Made by a program: the position numbers and the translations under genes
Part shown: piece by piece, positions 21,627 through 33,477 of the stretch
Numbering within the stretch: the first letter of the stretch is position 1
How the letters are laid out: each line of letters starts with the position of its first letter
DNA from: Xiphophorus maculatus
Taxonomy: Eukaryota > Chordata > Actinopteri > Cyprinodontiformes > Poeciliidae
Assembly (NCBI RefSeq): GCF_002775205.1
Contig: NC_036450.1
Span: forward strand, 6,306,454 to 6,370,453
Length of the DNA: 64,000 bases
Direction: 5' to 3'
Notes under the pieces: generated by a model
Told to the model about the DNA's origin: nothing
Database searches by the model: none
What the model saw: only the letters and a program-made list of their open reading frames with translations

Positions 21627-21693
21627 AGCCTCTCTGCACTGAAACATGAGACATAAATCAGGTCAAACCAGTTTCTGTTACGAGGAAGTGAAA
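21627..21693 (+). promoter_or_regulatory. Core promoter of TRIM B
   Basis: The inverted CCAAT box (GATTGGCTGCAG) is followed by a weakened TATA (ACATAAATC), AGTTTCTGTTAC (21670-21681) and the IRF-type AAGTGAAA (21686-21693), 30 bp before the conserved ATG at 21724. A single change to TGG near 21709 removes an upstream stop seen in the other copies. Confidence 0.5.
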
Positions 21694-21723
21694 CGCAGAC
21701 AGTCACTGTGGCTGAGAGCAGAA

Positions 21724-23388
21724 ATGGAGCAGAGTCAGCTAAACCGAGAGACCATCTCCTGTTCAATCTGTCTGGATCTACTGACGAATCCAGTGACTAC
21801 TCCCTGTGGACACAGCTACTGTATGAACTGTATTAAAGGTCACTGGGATGAAGAGGATCAGAAAAGAATCCACAGCTGCCCTGAGTGCAGAGAGACCTTC
21901 ATACCAAGACCTGTTTTGAAGAAAAACACAATGCTAGCAGCTTTAGTGGAGCAGCTGAAGAAGACTGGACTCCAAGCTGCTCCTGCTGACCACTGTTATG
22001 CTGGACCTGAAGATGTGGCCTGTGATTCCTGCACTGGAAGAAAACTGAAAGCCATCAAGTCCTGTTTAGTCTGTCTGACCTCTTTCTGTGAGAAACACCT
22101 TCAGCCTCATTTTGATTCAGCTGCATTAAAGAAACACAAGCTGGTGGAGCCGTCCAAGAACCTCCAGGAGAACATCTGCTCTAAGCATGATAAGTTGTTG
22201 GAGGTCTTCTGCCGTACTGATCAGAAGTGTATCTGTTATCTCTGCACTATGGATGAACATAAAGGTCACGAAACTGTGTCAGCTGCAGCAGAAAGGACTG
22301 AGAGGCAGAGAGAGCTGGAGGAGAGACGAGGAAACATCCAGCAGAGAATCCAGGACCAGGAGAAAGATGTGAAGCTGCTTCAACAGGAGGTGGAGGCCAT
22401 CAATCGCTCTGCTGATAAAACAGTGGAGGACAGTGAGAAGATCTTCACCCAGCTGATCCGTCTCCTCCAGAAAAGAAGCTCTGAGGTGAAGCAGCAGATC
22501 AGATCCCAGCAGGAAACAGTAGTGAGTCGAGTCAAAGATGTTCAGGAGAAGCTGGAGCAGGAGATCACTGAGCTGAAGAGGAAAGACGCTGAGCTGGAGC
22601 AGCTCTCACACACAGAGGATCACAACCAGTTTCTCCTCAACTACCCCTCACTGCCAGCACTCAGTGAGTCTACACACTCATCCAGCATCAACATCCGTCC
22701 TCTGGGACACTTTGAGGACGTGACAGCAGCTGTGTCAGAGCTCAGAGACATACTACAGGACGTCCTGAGAGACTCATGGACAAAGATCTCACTGATGGTC
22801 ACTGAGGTGGATGTTCTACTGTCAGAACCAGAACCAAAGAGCAGAGCTGGATTCTTAAGATATTCATGTGAAATCACTCTGGATCCAAACACAGCACACA
22901 TATGGCTGAGACTATCAGAGGGGAACAGGAAGGTGACATTGATGAATAGAGATCAGTCTTATTCTAGTCACCCAGACAGATTCACTAAATGGTGTCAGGT
23001 TCTAAGTAGAGAGAGTCTGACTGGACCTTGTTACTGGGAGGTGGAGTGGAGAGGGTTAGTTTCTGTAGCAGTCGCATACAAGAGTATCAGCAAAGCAGGA
23101 TGGGGTGATGAATGTAAATTTGGATATAATGATAAATCTTGGGCATTAGATTCTTATCAAAACAAATGTATTTTTTGGCACAACGACATTCCAACCTCCA
23201 TCTCAGGTCCAGTTTCCTCCAGAGTCGGAGTGTACCTGGATCACAGAGCAGGTATTCTGTCCTTCTACAGCGTCTCTGAAACCATGACTCTCCTCCACAG
23301 AGTCCAGACCAGATTCACTGAACCGCTACTGGCTGGAGTTGGGATTTATGATACTAGATCCTCAGCAGAGTTCTGTAAACCCAGATAG
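21724..23388 (+). CDS. TRIM B: trim16-like/trim25-like E3 ubiquitin ligase, single exon
   Basis: 554 residues from MEQSQLNRET, the start shared by A, C and E. An in-frame ATG at 21646 would add 26 residues, but it exists only because an upstream stop was lost and it lies within the promoter motifs. RING cysteines and histidine, both B-boxes and the coiled coil are intact. The SPRY domain is complete and ends in SAEFCKPR at the usual TAG. Copy-specific residues gather in the SPRY loops: HIWLRL, FTKWCQV, SKAGWGDECKFG, SYQNKCIFWHNDIPT and VGIYDTRSS. The role is as for TRIM A: a probable cytosolic ubiquitin ligase with its own recognition surface. It shares 5 kb of 5' flank with C and E, so the three form a young subgroup. 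The polyadenylation signal is at 23793. Confidence 0.95.
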   Translation: MEQSQLNRETISCSICLDLLTNPVTTPCGHSYCMNCIKGHWDEEDQKRIHSCPECRETFIPRPVLKKNTMLAALVEQLKKTGLQAAPADHCYAGPEDVACDSCTGRKLKAIKSCLVCLTSFCEKHLQPHFDSAALKKHKLVEPSKNLQENICSKHDKLLEVFCRTDQKCICYLCTMDEHKGHETVSAAAERTERQRELEERRGNIQQRIQDQEKDVKLLQQEVEAINRSADKTVEDSEKIFTQLIRLLQKRSSEVKQQIRSQQETVVSRVKDVQEKLEQEITELKRKDAELEQLSHTEDHNQFLLNYPSLPALSESTHSSSINIRPLGHFEDVTAAVSELRDILQDVLRDSWTKISLMVTEVDVLLSEPEPKSRAGFLRYSCEITLDPNTAHIWLRLSEGNRKVTLMNRDQSYSSHPDRFTKWCQVLSRESLTGPCYWEVEWRGLVSVAVAYKSISKAGWGDECKFGYNDKSWALDSYQNKCIFWHNDIPTSISGPVSSRVGVYLDHRAGILSFYSVSETMTLLHRVQTRFTEPLLAGVGIYDTRSSAEFCKPR

Positions 23389-23835
23389 ATTTCCTCTTTC
23401 CTCTCAGATTGTTGATCAGGGTTCATGGTTCTGATGTCTCTGCTCTGCTGTTCTGATCTTCTTTATTTTTCCGGTTTAGTTCTTTGTGTTACAGGAGCCA
23501 TAAAGGAAATCACTGCTGATGATTTATTTCATTCTTATGACAGAAATATTTCATGAAAATCTAAACTTCTCTGGACTCTAATGGTTTTCCTTTCATTTTT
23601 TTATCCATGTATTTTGATGTTTTATTTGTTGTTAAATCAGTTGAGATCAAAATGATCTGAACTTGCTTCTGTTTTCTATATTGTGATCCAAAAAGCCTGA
23701 AACATCAAATCAGAACTGATGCTGTTTTCTTCTCATATTTTTAGATTTAGATCAGAATAAATGTCTGTAGTTCTGTCTCTTTGGACTTCTTCAATAAAGA
23801 AACTTGATTACAGAGAAATGTTGAAAGTTTTCTAA

Positions 23836-24219
23836 TCATTATTGTGATAAATTGTATGTTTGGTCGTCTATTGAGCAGAAACTTTTCCTCCAGAGTGTCT
23901 TATTTGCTGCTGGAAAAGATCAGATGTTTGGTTTCGTCTTCATTCATCAACAACACTGTGGATCCACCACCACAGAAAGATCCTGGTAGCAGTAATGAAG
24001 AGGAGGTTAAAGCTCCTCCACTGTCAACATTTGGAAAACTGAGCTTTAAACCTGTGAGAAAGGTTGGAGACGTGTCATAAAACCAGTGGCGATAAAAGTG
24101 GGTATGCACTGTAAGCAGAGGGGCGCTGCACTAGAGGGGGCGCAAAAACCATGTGGGGATTTTTTGTATTTAACAGCTGGATGCATGAAATGATCAGTAA
24201 TAGAGGAACGGCATTGATT
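23836..24219 (+). repeat. Post-TRIM block, copy B (truncated)
   Basis: It carries the full ORF of this block, 78 codons at 23844-24080, ending KVGDVS. Similarity to the other copies stops at about 24219, where L1-type sequence begins. The 17-bp repeat part is therefore missing here. Confidence 0.65.
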
Positions 24220-27200
24220 GACTTCGCTTTCAGACCATGTACCCATCCAGACTTGGTGTGTTTTATGAGAACGGCCCTGTGGTTTACAACAATGCACAGG
24301 ACGCGTCTGACGACATGAGGAAGAGAAACATGTTTGAAGCGACAGACAAACCAACGGAGGACGCCTCCCAACCCAAACCGAGAGCCTTCTCCCGGGAAGG
24401 AGCGAGCAGAACCCAGCGGTGGACCCGGGAAACATGAGCGAAACACATCCAGGAAAAACTGAGGACCTTCAGGCGCAACGACAACATCCTGTAACTTTCT
24501 GATGAATTTCCCTGTAAAGTGCGAGTATTACGGACGACTGCAGATCTGGGAACAGGCACGCTTTCTCCAAGGGCTCTGCCATGATGGAGGAGAGACGAGG
24601 GGCAGCACCGCGAGGAGCCCCCTGGGGTTCTAGGGACTCTCCTCACTACTCTGAAGGTGGACTGGTACTTCACTCTGGGAAGTCACGTATGTTATGTGTT
24701 GTTTTGTTGCTTTGCAGACCCGTCCTTGTTCACCAGAGCATCTGGAATATAATAGGTATTCATTGTTTGTATATTAATGACAGAAATGAAACAACAGTAT
24801 AAGATAATTACTCTTAATGTTAAGGTAATTACTCTTAATGTTAAGATAATTACACTTAATGTTAAGGTAATTACTCTTTATGTTAAGGTAATTACTCTTA
24901 ATGTTAAGGTAATTACCCTTAATGTTAAGGTAATTACTCTTAATGTTAAGGTAATTACTCTTTATGTTAAGGTAATTACTCTTAATGTTAAGGTAATTAC
25001 CCTTAATGTTAAGGTAATTACTCTTTATGTTAAGGTAATTACTCTTAATGTTAAGGTAATTACTCGTAATGTTAAGGTAATTACTATTTATGTTAAGGTA
25101 ATTACTCTTTGCAAAGATGAAACAAGAAAAACAAGATATAAGTTTTTGCCAAGAAACACATCTCTACTGCTGAACATGAAAAATTGAGCAAAATGGGGTT
25201 AAAAATGTGAACTTCTCTTCATATACAAAAAGCCGCTCTAGAGGAGCAGCGATTTTATTGTCTAATAGGCTGAATTTTCAGTTCTCCTCACAAATTAAAG
25301 ACAGAGAAGGACAGTATATACTGGTCAAAGGATACATAGATCATAAAGAAGTCACCTTACTGAATGTGGATAGACCACCCGGAAATAATAAACAGCTTAT
25401 TAGGAAAATCTTTGACATGATTGCAACAGAAATATCTGGGACATTGATATGCAGGAGAGACTGGAAAGTTCACTTAAATCCTTTTCTGAACTCAACCAGC
25501 AAAATTACAAAAGCTCAGACAGAAGCAATATAGATTAAAATAATGATTAAAGAATTAGGGTTGGTGGATGTATGGAGGAACTTAAACCCTCAGGATAAAA
25601 AATACACCTTTTTTTCTTATTCTCATCAGATCCATTCAAGATTAGACTATTTCTTTATACAAAATGTTGATAAACATAGAATAATAAACTGTGACATGGG
25701 GTGAGAGATATATCTGATCATGCAGGGGTGTGTATGACACTCCACCTGGATAATGATCGCAAAGAAACCCTGTGGAGTTTCTTTTTTTAAATAACAGTTT
25801 ATTAAATGATACTAAATTTGACAGCTTGGTAGAAAAAGAATTGAAAGACTATATGGACCACAACAACACCGAGGATATTTCTCCCTGGATTTTATTGGAC
25901 GCCGCAAAAACTGTTCTGAGAGGGACGTTAATTATGTGGTCCTCCCATAAAAAAAAGAAAAAGAGAAATGTTTAAAAGATCTTACCATAAAATTAAAATC
26001 TTTAGAAATACAGCACATGGAAAATCACAATGACCACAGATGGGAGAAACAAGACAAGCTCTAAACTGTTTATATGAAGAGCAGAGAGAGAAAAAAGTTA
26101 AATTCATTAAACTGAATTATTATGAAAATGAACCCAAATCAAAGAAACTTCTTGCCTGGAGAATACGTAAACAACAAACTGATAGATTTATGCAGAAAAT
26201 TAAAACTCCAACAGATAAAAAGACATCCCATTCTCTAAGAGACATTATACTACACTCAGTTATACACACAGCCTCACGCAGCAGACCCGTCCTCAGTGAG
26301 AGCATTTCTTGCCTCTCTGGATTTACCATCGATAGGAACAGATCAAAATAACAGGCTAACACAACAAATAACTGAGGAGGAGATTAATGAAGCAATTTCA
26401 AAAATGAAAGGGAATAAGATGGCAGGTGAGGACGGCTACCCGGCGGACTGGTACAGACACTTCCGGAAATTATTCACCCCTCTGCTTAAGGATTGCTTTA
26501 ATCATGTACTTTCTGGAGGGGAAACACCACCATCTTGGAGAAGAGCGGTGATCTCAGTGATTCCTAAGCCAGGTAAAGATAAAACAGAATGTGGTTCATA
26601 CAGACCAATATCAGATTTAAACATTGATTACAGGATATTTGCAACAATACTGGCTAAAAGGCTGGAATTTATAATCCCTGAAATTACAGACACAGATCAG
26701 ACCGGTTTTGTTCACAACAAGCAAACCCATGACAACGTGAGACGGGCTCTTCACCTCATAGACCCAATGAAAAACACAGAATCGATGCAGAAAAGGCGTT
26801 TGACTCGGTGTGTTGGAACTATCTTTATTTGGCTTTGGAAAGATTCGGCTTTAATAGTCAAATTATAGGTTGCTTTCGGTCTCTGTATGCGTCACCCTCT
26901 GCCAGGATTAATATTAATGGGGATTTATCAGATAAAATACAACTAGGAAGGGGCTGTCGCCAAGGCTGCCCCCTCAGCCCCACATTGTTTGAGCTTCTCA
27001 TTGAGCCTCTAGCGCAGGCCATCAGAGAACACAAGGACATTATGGGTGGAACCATTAAAGGCACAATGCACAAGATACGCCTCTACGCTGACGATGTGCT
27101 GGTAACGCTAACTAACCCGGAAGTCAGCCTACCTGATCTTATTTCTTTACTCAAGACATTCAGAACTAACTCAGGGTATAAATCAAATCTACAGAAAACA

Positions 27201-28703
27201 CAAGTTCTCACATTTAATTATCAACCGTCACTAAGAATTCAGAAAATGTCCGGGTTCAACTGGCACAACAAACCTATAAAATATCAGGGAGTCAAAAGTC
27301 CTGCAGTTATCCAACCTTTTTGAATGCAATTACATCCCACTGACAGTAGAGATTAAGGCGGATCTACAGCGTTGGTCTCTGTTACCCATGAATCTACATA
27401 ACCAAATAGATAAAATACAGATGAACCTTTTACCAAGGCTTCTTTATCTTCTTCAGGCTCTGCCTATAAAGGTTCCTGACAAACAATTCCACGATTGGGA
27501 CAGAATAATCTCACATTTTATCTGGGCTAAACAAAAACCGAGACACTGCAACTGTCAAAAGAAAGGGGTGGATGGGCTTTAACACACCTGAGGACTATTA
27601 CAGAGCAGCGCAGATGAGAGTTAGTTGGTTGGTGTGACCCAACATGTGAAGCTAAATGGAAAGAGATAGAGCCGTCTTACAGGGATATACCTCTACAATC
27701 CTGGATCGGAGATCGTTTCCTTATTAAAAAACATATAGATTCTGACCTAATACCCTTGTGGATAAAAATACCGTTGGACATATGGCATAAAATATTAAAG
27801 CAAGTAAAGATTGAAAGAAATGCTCGAATTTTAAGATGGCCTGCTTATGATAGAGATTTTCTCCCTGCAAGAATGGATAAGAGATTTACACAGTGGTCAC
27901 AAAAAGGCTTAACAAGTTACTGGAAGATTACAAAGAATAGTGAATTAAAAAGTTTTAAACAACTTCAAGATAACTACAACCTGGAAAAATGTGACTTTTT
28001 TAGATACCTCCAGCTAAGACACCACTACAATAAAAGTATAAAATATTTGGAGGAGGACGAGACAGGTATTCTTAAAATCCTATTAGACTGGAGCAACGGA
28101 AGACCTCCCAAAAAAACAATATCCAAACTATACTCATGTCTACAAACGGAGAGAAAATGTAATACAACATATATTAAGGTTAAATGGGAAAAAGGAGCCA
28201 AAATAACAATAACTGAGGATGTTTGGTTAAATAAATGCAATTCTGTGATTCACACATCAAGTTCTGGCCTGTGGAAGGAATTTTCCTGGAAATGCATGGT
28301 ACGTTTTTTTGTTACATCTTACATTAAAAGTAAACATTGTAATGATACTGAAAAGGCAAAATGTTGGAGGAACTGTGGGAATGTGTCTGCAGGACATTTT
28401 CATGTCTTCTAGGAATGTATTAAGATCGCCCCCTATTGGTCAGAAGTGATAAGAGAAATCAATACTAAAATGGACTTAAATTTACGCTGTGATTTTACTG
28501 TGGTTTTCCTGGTAATTTACCTCAGGAACTGAAGAAATCTGATAGATATCTCCTACTAATATGCAGGTGCAAAGAAGGCTGTAACTCACAGGTGGCTTGA
28601 AGTGGAACAACCATCATGTTTGGACTGGAAGGACATAATAGAGGAAATTCACGCAATGGAGAGACTAACTTTTTCATTAAGACTTGCCTCTTATAGATAC
28701 AAT
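24220..28703 (+). mobile_element. L1/Tx1-type LINE, copy 1 (5' part; resumes at 30513)
   Basis: 24237-24437 encodes the end of ORF1 (MYPSRLGVFYENGPVVYNNA). ORF2 begins near 24777 and its endonuclease start is expanded into a 21-bp tandem array (24804-25110). The rest of the endonuclease follows in several frames (SYTKSRSRGAAILLSNRL, about 25215). Then come the RT (26296-27323: GNKMAGEDGYPADWY, DQTGFVHNKQTHDNVRRAL, GCRQGCPLSP, LYADDVLVTL) and the C-terminal domain (27756-28412, ending CWRNCGNVSAGHFHVF). Many frameshifts and stops make it inactive. It is cut at 28703 by a hAT element and continues at 30513-30724. The part from about 26305 is duplicated at 46519-50040. Confidence 0.93.
24804..25110 (+). 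repeat. 21-bp minisatellite inside the LINE endonuclease codons
   Basis: Fourteen full 21-bp units and a partial fifteenth. Each unit is seven codons, giving ITLNVK with a V or I before it, so the frame stays open. ITLNVKG is the first strand of the L1-type endonuclease and contains its catalytic Asn. Units 4, 8, 11 and 14 carry Tyr (ITLYVK or ITIYVK) in place of Asn, which hints at higher-order duplication. The array is directly joined to downstream endonuclease sequence. Confidence 0.92.
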
Positions 28704-29697
28704 CAGTGGTGGAGAAAGTACTCAAAAAATGTACTTAAGTAAAAGTACAAATACACAGGCAAAAATGTACTCAAGTAAAAGTCAAAGTACCACATTAACA
28801 TTTTACTTAAGTAAAAGTAAAAAAGTACTGGCTTTTAAAAATACTTAAGTATTAAAAGTAAAAGTACTTGCTGAATACATAACCTAATCGCTAATATCAT
28901 TAAGTGTGCCAATAGTATTTAATTTGAATACATCATAAATGTGCCATTTTAATAAACAATGTCACAGATTAAACATGTTCTTATTGTGTTTATTCTCTGT
29001 AAGAGTTTAGACTTAGATATGTGATTCTATGCATCATAATTTCAGGGATGGAAACATCTTATTTCCTGTCCTAACGTAGCATGAACTTCATTAGTGACAT
29101 TTATTTAGAAAGAAATCCAACTGAAAGGGGATGGAACGAAGGTGTGGGGGGGAAGACATGCAATCGAGGAGCCACGTAGCAGAGTTGCAGTCAAGACCAC
29201 TGAACACGAGACCAAGACCAGCGCCCTGCGCTACATGACACAATAAAATGAAGTGCACCTATCAAAATTGGTTCTCAGATTGATCTGAAAGATCCACATT
29301 TCCATAAAAACACCTAGATATAAATACTTAGAGCTGAAATATATTTAACCAGTATCAATTACAACTCATTTCATTCTGTTTTGCTTTCATCGCTGTGCTA
29401 CAATCCGCAGAGGTCGCCTGCCATCCCTATAAAAATAACGCCCTGGGCGGTTGCCCATATTGCCCATGTCAGAAACCACAACTGTCTGCACCATTAAACC
29501 ATGAAACATAGCAATTAACTGTAATTGCAACAACACTATGAACACTGTCCAACGGCACAACAAGCAGAAGGAGCACCATGACTGTTCTCATCCTCCCTCC
29601 CACTGCATGTTTGCCACCATGACAGGAGACAAAATCAATCAATGAGCATGCTCTGTGTTCATACGTTCAACTTTTACTTATTCGGCAATTAAATAAA

Positions 29698-29794
<97 letters not shown>

Positions 29795-30504
29795 CTATAT
29801 ATAGCTATTGCAGTGTATACAAGAACAAAGAACGGCTCTCAGTGAGGCTTCAGTCCCATCAACCTTAGTAAAGATCCGTCCAGAAGAATCGGATCGTTCC
29901 TGAATCCACACAATAATTCAGCGCATGAGTGACAACTTTTTTTCATCGCAGATGCAACATGTGTCTCAGTACAGCTAGCTTTGCTAGCATCACGTCCACA
30001 GATCTTACCTTTCTTTAAGCTTTCCTTCCAAGTGACGCTAAAAGTTGGACAAAGTCCCACCGTCTGTGAAAGCGAAGCGCTGCTGGTTTTACATGTCGTC
30101 ATATCTTATGATTTATGCAGCTATTATCGATTAGTTAGACATCTTCTCAGCTCAGAGGAAACCACTGCGCATGTCTGGAGCTCCGTGCTAGTAAAGGGGG
30201 AGGCGATGGGTGACAACAGACACTAAGTCACGTTATTGCTTGGATTTTACGGCGCCACCTTAAAGTCCCTGAACTTCATATTTTAACGGACAAAAAGAGA
30301 GCAGTGCGACTTGGATGTAACGAGTAACGCGACACTTTTGTAGAAATGTAGTGAAGTAGAAAGTACAGATACTTACTGTAAAATGTAGTGGAGTAAAAGT
30401 AGAAAGTACCCATTATTAAATCTACTTAAGTAAAGTACAGATACATGAAAATTGTACTTAAGTACAGTAACGAAGTACTTGTACTTCGTTACTTCCCACC
30501 ACTG
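28704..30504. mobile_element. Non-autonomous hAT element inside the LINE
   Basis: The ends CAGTGGTGG and CCACCACTG are inverted. Both sides continue into related GTACTTAAGTA-rich subterminal repeats. The element is flanked by 8-bp duplications GATACAAT (28696-28703) and GACACAAT (30505-30512), one mismatch apart. The second LINE copy has the unoccupied site at about 49833-49845. Length is 1801 bp with no transposase ORF. A TG/TA microsatellite is at 29699-29793. Confidence 0.9.
29699..29793. repeat. (TG)n(TA)n microsatellite
   Basis: About eleven TG units run straight into about thirty-five TA units. It lies inside the hAT element at 28704-30504. Confidence 0.95.
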
Positions 30505-30512
30505 GACACAAT

Positions 30513-30724
30513 AAATACTGGAAGAAATGGATCATCCATCGGAGCTTGACACCAACTGTATAATTAATGTAATTAAGCTTTTTTCAATTTTTTATGTTGA
30601 TTGTTACTCAACTGCTCCTGTCAAATTAGTTAGAGGGGAGTCTAACTGTTCAATGTATGTATGTGTATCTCTAAAACTGCTAAAATAACAAAAAGAAAGT
30701 TAAATAAATAAAAAAAGAAAGAAA
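30513..30724 (+). mobile_element. 3' end of the L1/Tx1-type LINE copy 1
   Basis: This continues the LINE after the hAT insertion and matches 49841-50040. It ends in an A-rich tail with AAATAAATAAAAAAAG and GAAAGAAAG. Confidence 0.85.
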
Positions 30725-31292
30725 GATCCAATTTGCTAACTTTGGATCTTGTTTGGAGGGGAAAAAAGAAAAAAGCCTAAACTATTTTAAGATAAACTTT
30801 TTGGATCATAATTGTTGTATTTAATATATTTAATAAAATAATTAAAAGCAGTTTTGGGTACACCAAAGTTTGTTTTTGAGTAAAAGCTCCTATTTACTAT
30901 CAAATGATATAGAATGCTGAAAATATGGAGACAAATATTTATATTGCACCAGATATTTTCTATTAAAAAAAGATTTCAATTTGTTTGTAATAATGTTGTA
31001 CTGATTAATAAAATGTTTCCATCTGTTGCAAACACCTGTGGACAAGCCTGATTTTTAAATTAATAGTTGCTGCCCTTTAGTGGTGAAGCTTCTGTCATCA
31101 TTTGGTTTCAACAATAGAAACTGAGTTGAATAAAACTCACAGAGACGTTGTTGAATCCTGCAGCCATTGGATGGTTTTGTCTTGGAGGAACAGTCACAGG
31201 ATCCTCCTGAGATACAATTTAATAAAAATCAAACAGGTTTCAGGAGAGAAAAGGTGAGAAAAGGTCAAATGATTGGATTTTATTGGGATCTT
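30725..31292. other. Shared flank and 3' UTR side of the antisense membrane-protein exon
   Basis: Matches 50040-50612. On the minus strand an AATAAA at about 31277-31282 lies a few bases after the stop of the exon at 31293, a plausible polyadenylation signal. No other gene was seen. Confidence 0.5.
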
Positions 31293-31462
31293 TTAACTCA
31301 CTGGAACATATCCTTCGTTACTAATGCCGATAGCGAGCGATGGAGAGTTGGCTTCTGGTTTGGTTCGCAGGTAGAAGACGAGCAGAGCGACCAGGGTGCC
31401 GATCAGCAGCACCACCACGATCACAGAGGCAGCGATTCCTCCGGCGTTGTCCGGCTTCGAGG
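31293..31462 (-). CDS. Terminal exon of an unidentified type I membrane protein, copy C
   Basis: On the minus strand a good acceptor (tctctctttcag) is followed by a phase-1 exon. It encodes SKPDNAGG, a hydrophobic helix of about 20 residues (IAASVIVVVLLIGTLVALLV), a short stop-transfer (FYLRTKP) and a cytoplasmic tail ending GISNEGYVPVS. A stop and an AATAAA follow closely. A phase-1 junction before a membrane and tail exon is usual for Ig-like or other modular surface receptors. Upstream exons would lie at higher coordinates. A 120-bp open stretch near 31732-31850 has a donor but the wrong phase. A nearly identical copy is at 50613-50782. The product is not recognised and may be a gene fragment. 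Confidence 0.6.
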
Positions 31463-32443
31463 CTGAAAGAGAGACGGAAATCATTTACTCCTAGAAAGGC
31501 TGAAAAAAACTACAACAAACATGTTGGTGTCTCTTAAACAGGTTAGGATATGTCTGTGGGCTAAACAAAACCTGTTCATTACAATTTTTGCACAAAATCA
31601 TTCTTAGATAATCAGATTTTAGTCTGATCAGTTCTTCCTATTTGAGCTGTTTTAGGGCGTCTTGTCTCTTTAAATCCAAATAAGCTGCTGGCCATGCCAC
31701 ACAACTCAACGTTTACACTCTCACCTAAAAATGGACATAAACAGATCTGCTATATTAGAACCATACATCTTTGAAAAGCAGAAGTGGCGCCTCCTGCACA
31801 ACCAATGAGAATGCAGCAAGTGGTTTCTGGATATCAAGTCAACAACAAAACACTTGTCTTTCCCAGCAGCATTTGTACAGCGATAAAACCAGCTATTATT
31901 TGTTCAGAGTTAAAATTATTTTATCCAGTTATCTGTTGACAAGGCCAAAATATGTGTATGTGATCTACATCCATCTGACCACAGAGTCTCCAGCAACACT
32001 AAGGGCCGGCCACAATATTCTTCCTAATCTTTGACTACATAAGAAAAATAGAGCTGGTAGTCAGGTAGACATGGTTCAATTGGGAACCAACATTTCAACA
32101 TTTGTTTCATTTTCAGCTGCTGTGGTTTGTTTTCACACTGCATTGTGTCAAACAAACCAAACACACTGAAGAACCTATTAACCTCCTCACCTGTGGTGGC
32201 GCTACAACAGGAACCACTGAAGGTAACAACACAAAAACCTCTGAAGAAGACACTGAGTGCAACCTCCTTCTTCACAGAAATTAAACAAATGGAGTAGCGT
32301 CAGTCGTACCAGTTTCTTTTTGTGTTTGGTAAAAGTCCAAAAGAAATTCCTCCCATTAGCGCTAGACGCTTTGGGTTTGTTTCAAAGGTGGGACCAAGTC
32401 AGTGTTTTACAATATTGAAATCTTTATCCTCAAGTCCCAAGTC
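31463..32443. repeat. Shared 5'-flank segment, copy C
   Basis: Matches 50783-51784 and in part 16365-16775 and 17575-17921. It includes a MITE-related part at about 32060-32280 (compare 2655-3215). No supported gene was seen. Confidence 0.6.
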
Positions 32444-32734
32444 CAGAGTTTCCCCCAGTGTATTATAATCCTGGCGGGCCACCAGGCTTTACTTGTGCCC
32501 CCACCAGGGTTAGCATTGCTTATTTAGTTAATTTTTTTTATGTTGGCATTTTTGAACACTTTACAGTCGATGTTCTGATGTTAATCTTCCAATAACACAT
32601 AATTATCACGGGATATTTTCAAGTTTCCTGTCAACTTTAAACATTTTTTAACTCAAAATCACGACGGGCCGCTGGATGAATGACTGCCAAGCGCCCAACT
32701 ACCAGGCTTAGCAAGTTTTCTGGGGAAAACCTTG
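32444..32734. mobile_element. hAT-like MITE in the TRIM C flank
   Basis: Same element and same place as 17922-18212 and 51785-52075. Confidence 0.7.
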
Positions 32735-32978
32735 AAGTCCAAAAGTCTGAAACTTTTCATTTCAAGTAATTTTGAATCTTTTTTTTAACAATGTTGCAGT
32801 TAAATGTTAAATATAAATAATAGGCCATGTTTTCGTTTCTTCATCTCAAATCTTCATAGAACATGTGCAGAACACAAAGTACAAAAAACAACATTTTAAA
32901 ATTGCATTTAAAAATATTGCACAGTCCAGTTAAACTTAGCTGCAAGAACGGTCATACTTAAGATATAATTTTCCAGAA

Positions 32979-33150
32979 TACAGAGAGGAAAATAAGTATT
33001 TGAACACCCTGTGACTTTGCAAGTTCTCCCACTTAGAAATCATGGAGGGGTTTGAAATTTTCACCTTAGGTTCATGTCCACAGTGAGAGACATAATCTAA
33101 AGAAATCTGGAAATCCAGGAGTGCATGTGCTATTATACAGATAAATGGTA
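32979..33150. mobile_element. Tc1-like transposon end, TRIM C flank
   Basis: Same relic as at 21225-21400, in the same position relative to the TRIM start. It has a one-base difference in a run near 33102. Confidence 0.75.
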
Positions 33151-33368
33151 ACATTTAATCATGTTCCTTGATAATATTAGTTTACAATCATGTTTACTTT
33201 ATTAAGTATATTTCTTAAGAACAGTTGGGCCCATTAGTATTAATTATTGTCTTTTTTACCTAAGATGAAATTCATGGTCTTATAAAACTTTAGGTGTAAC
33301 ATTGGCAGGATTATCTTTATGATCTGAACTGTGAGGCTGGGCGTAACCAAGATCTGCTTTGGGTGAAC

Positions 33369-33447
33369 CTGATTGGCTGCAGCCTCTCTGCACTGAAACA
33401 TGAGACATAAATCAGGTCAAACCAGTTTCTGTTACGAGGAAGTGAAA
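33369..33447 (+). promoter_or_regulatory. Core promoter of TRIM C
   Basis: Inverted CCAAT box, ACATAAATC in place of a TATA box, AGTTTCTGTTAC (33424-33435) and AAGTGAAA (33440-33447), 30 bp before the ATG. Confidence 0.5.
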
Positions 33448-33477
33448 CGCAGACAGTCACTGTGACTGAGAGCAGAA

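Noticed and set aside
21646-21723. Upstream in-frame ATG giving TRIM B 26 extra residues
   Set aside because: It overlaps the ISRE-like promoter motifs, is not open in the other copies, and all copies share the ATG at 21724.
24804-25110. Regular 21-bp repeat considered as a CRISPR array
   Set aside because: The units abut with no spacers, are coding, and lie inside a LINE in a vertebrate genome.
31732-31850. Open stretch on the minus strand with a donor, as the exon before 31293-31462
   Set aside because: Its only open frame ends in phase 2, while the next exon needs phase 1; the phase-1 frame contains a stop.
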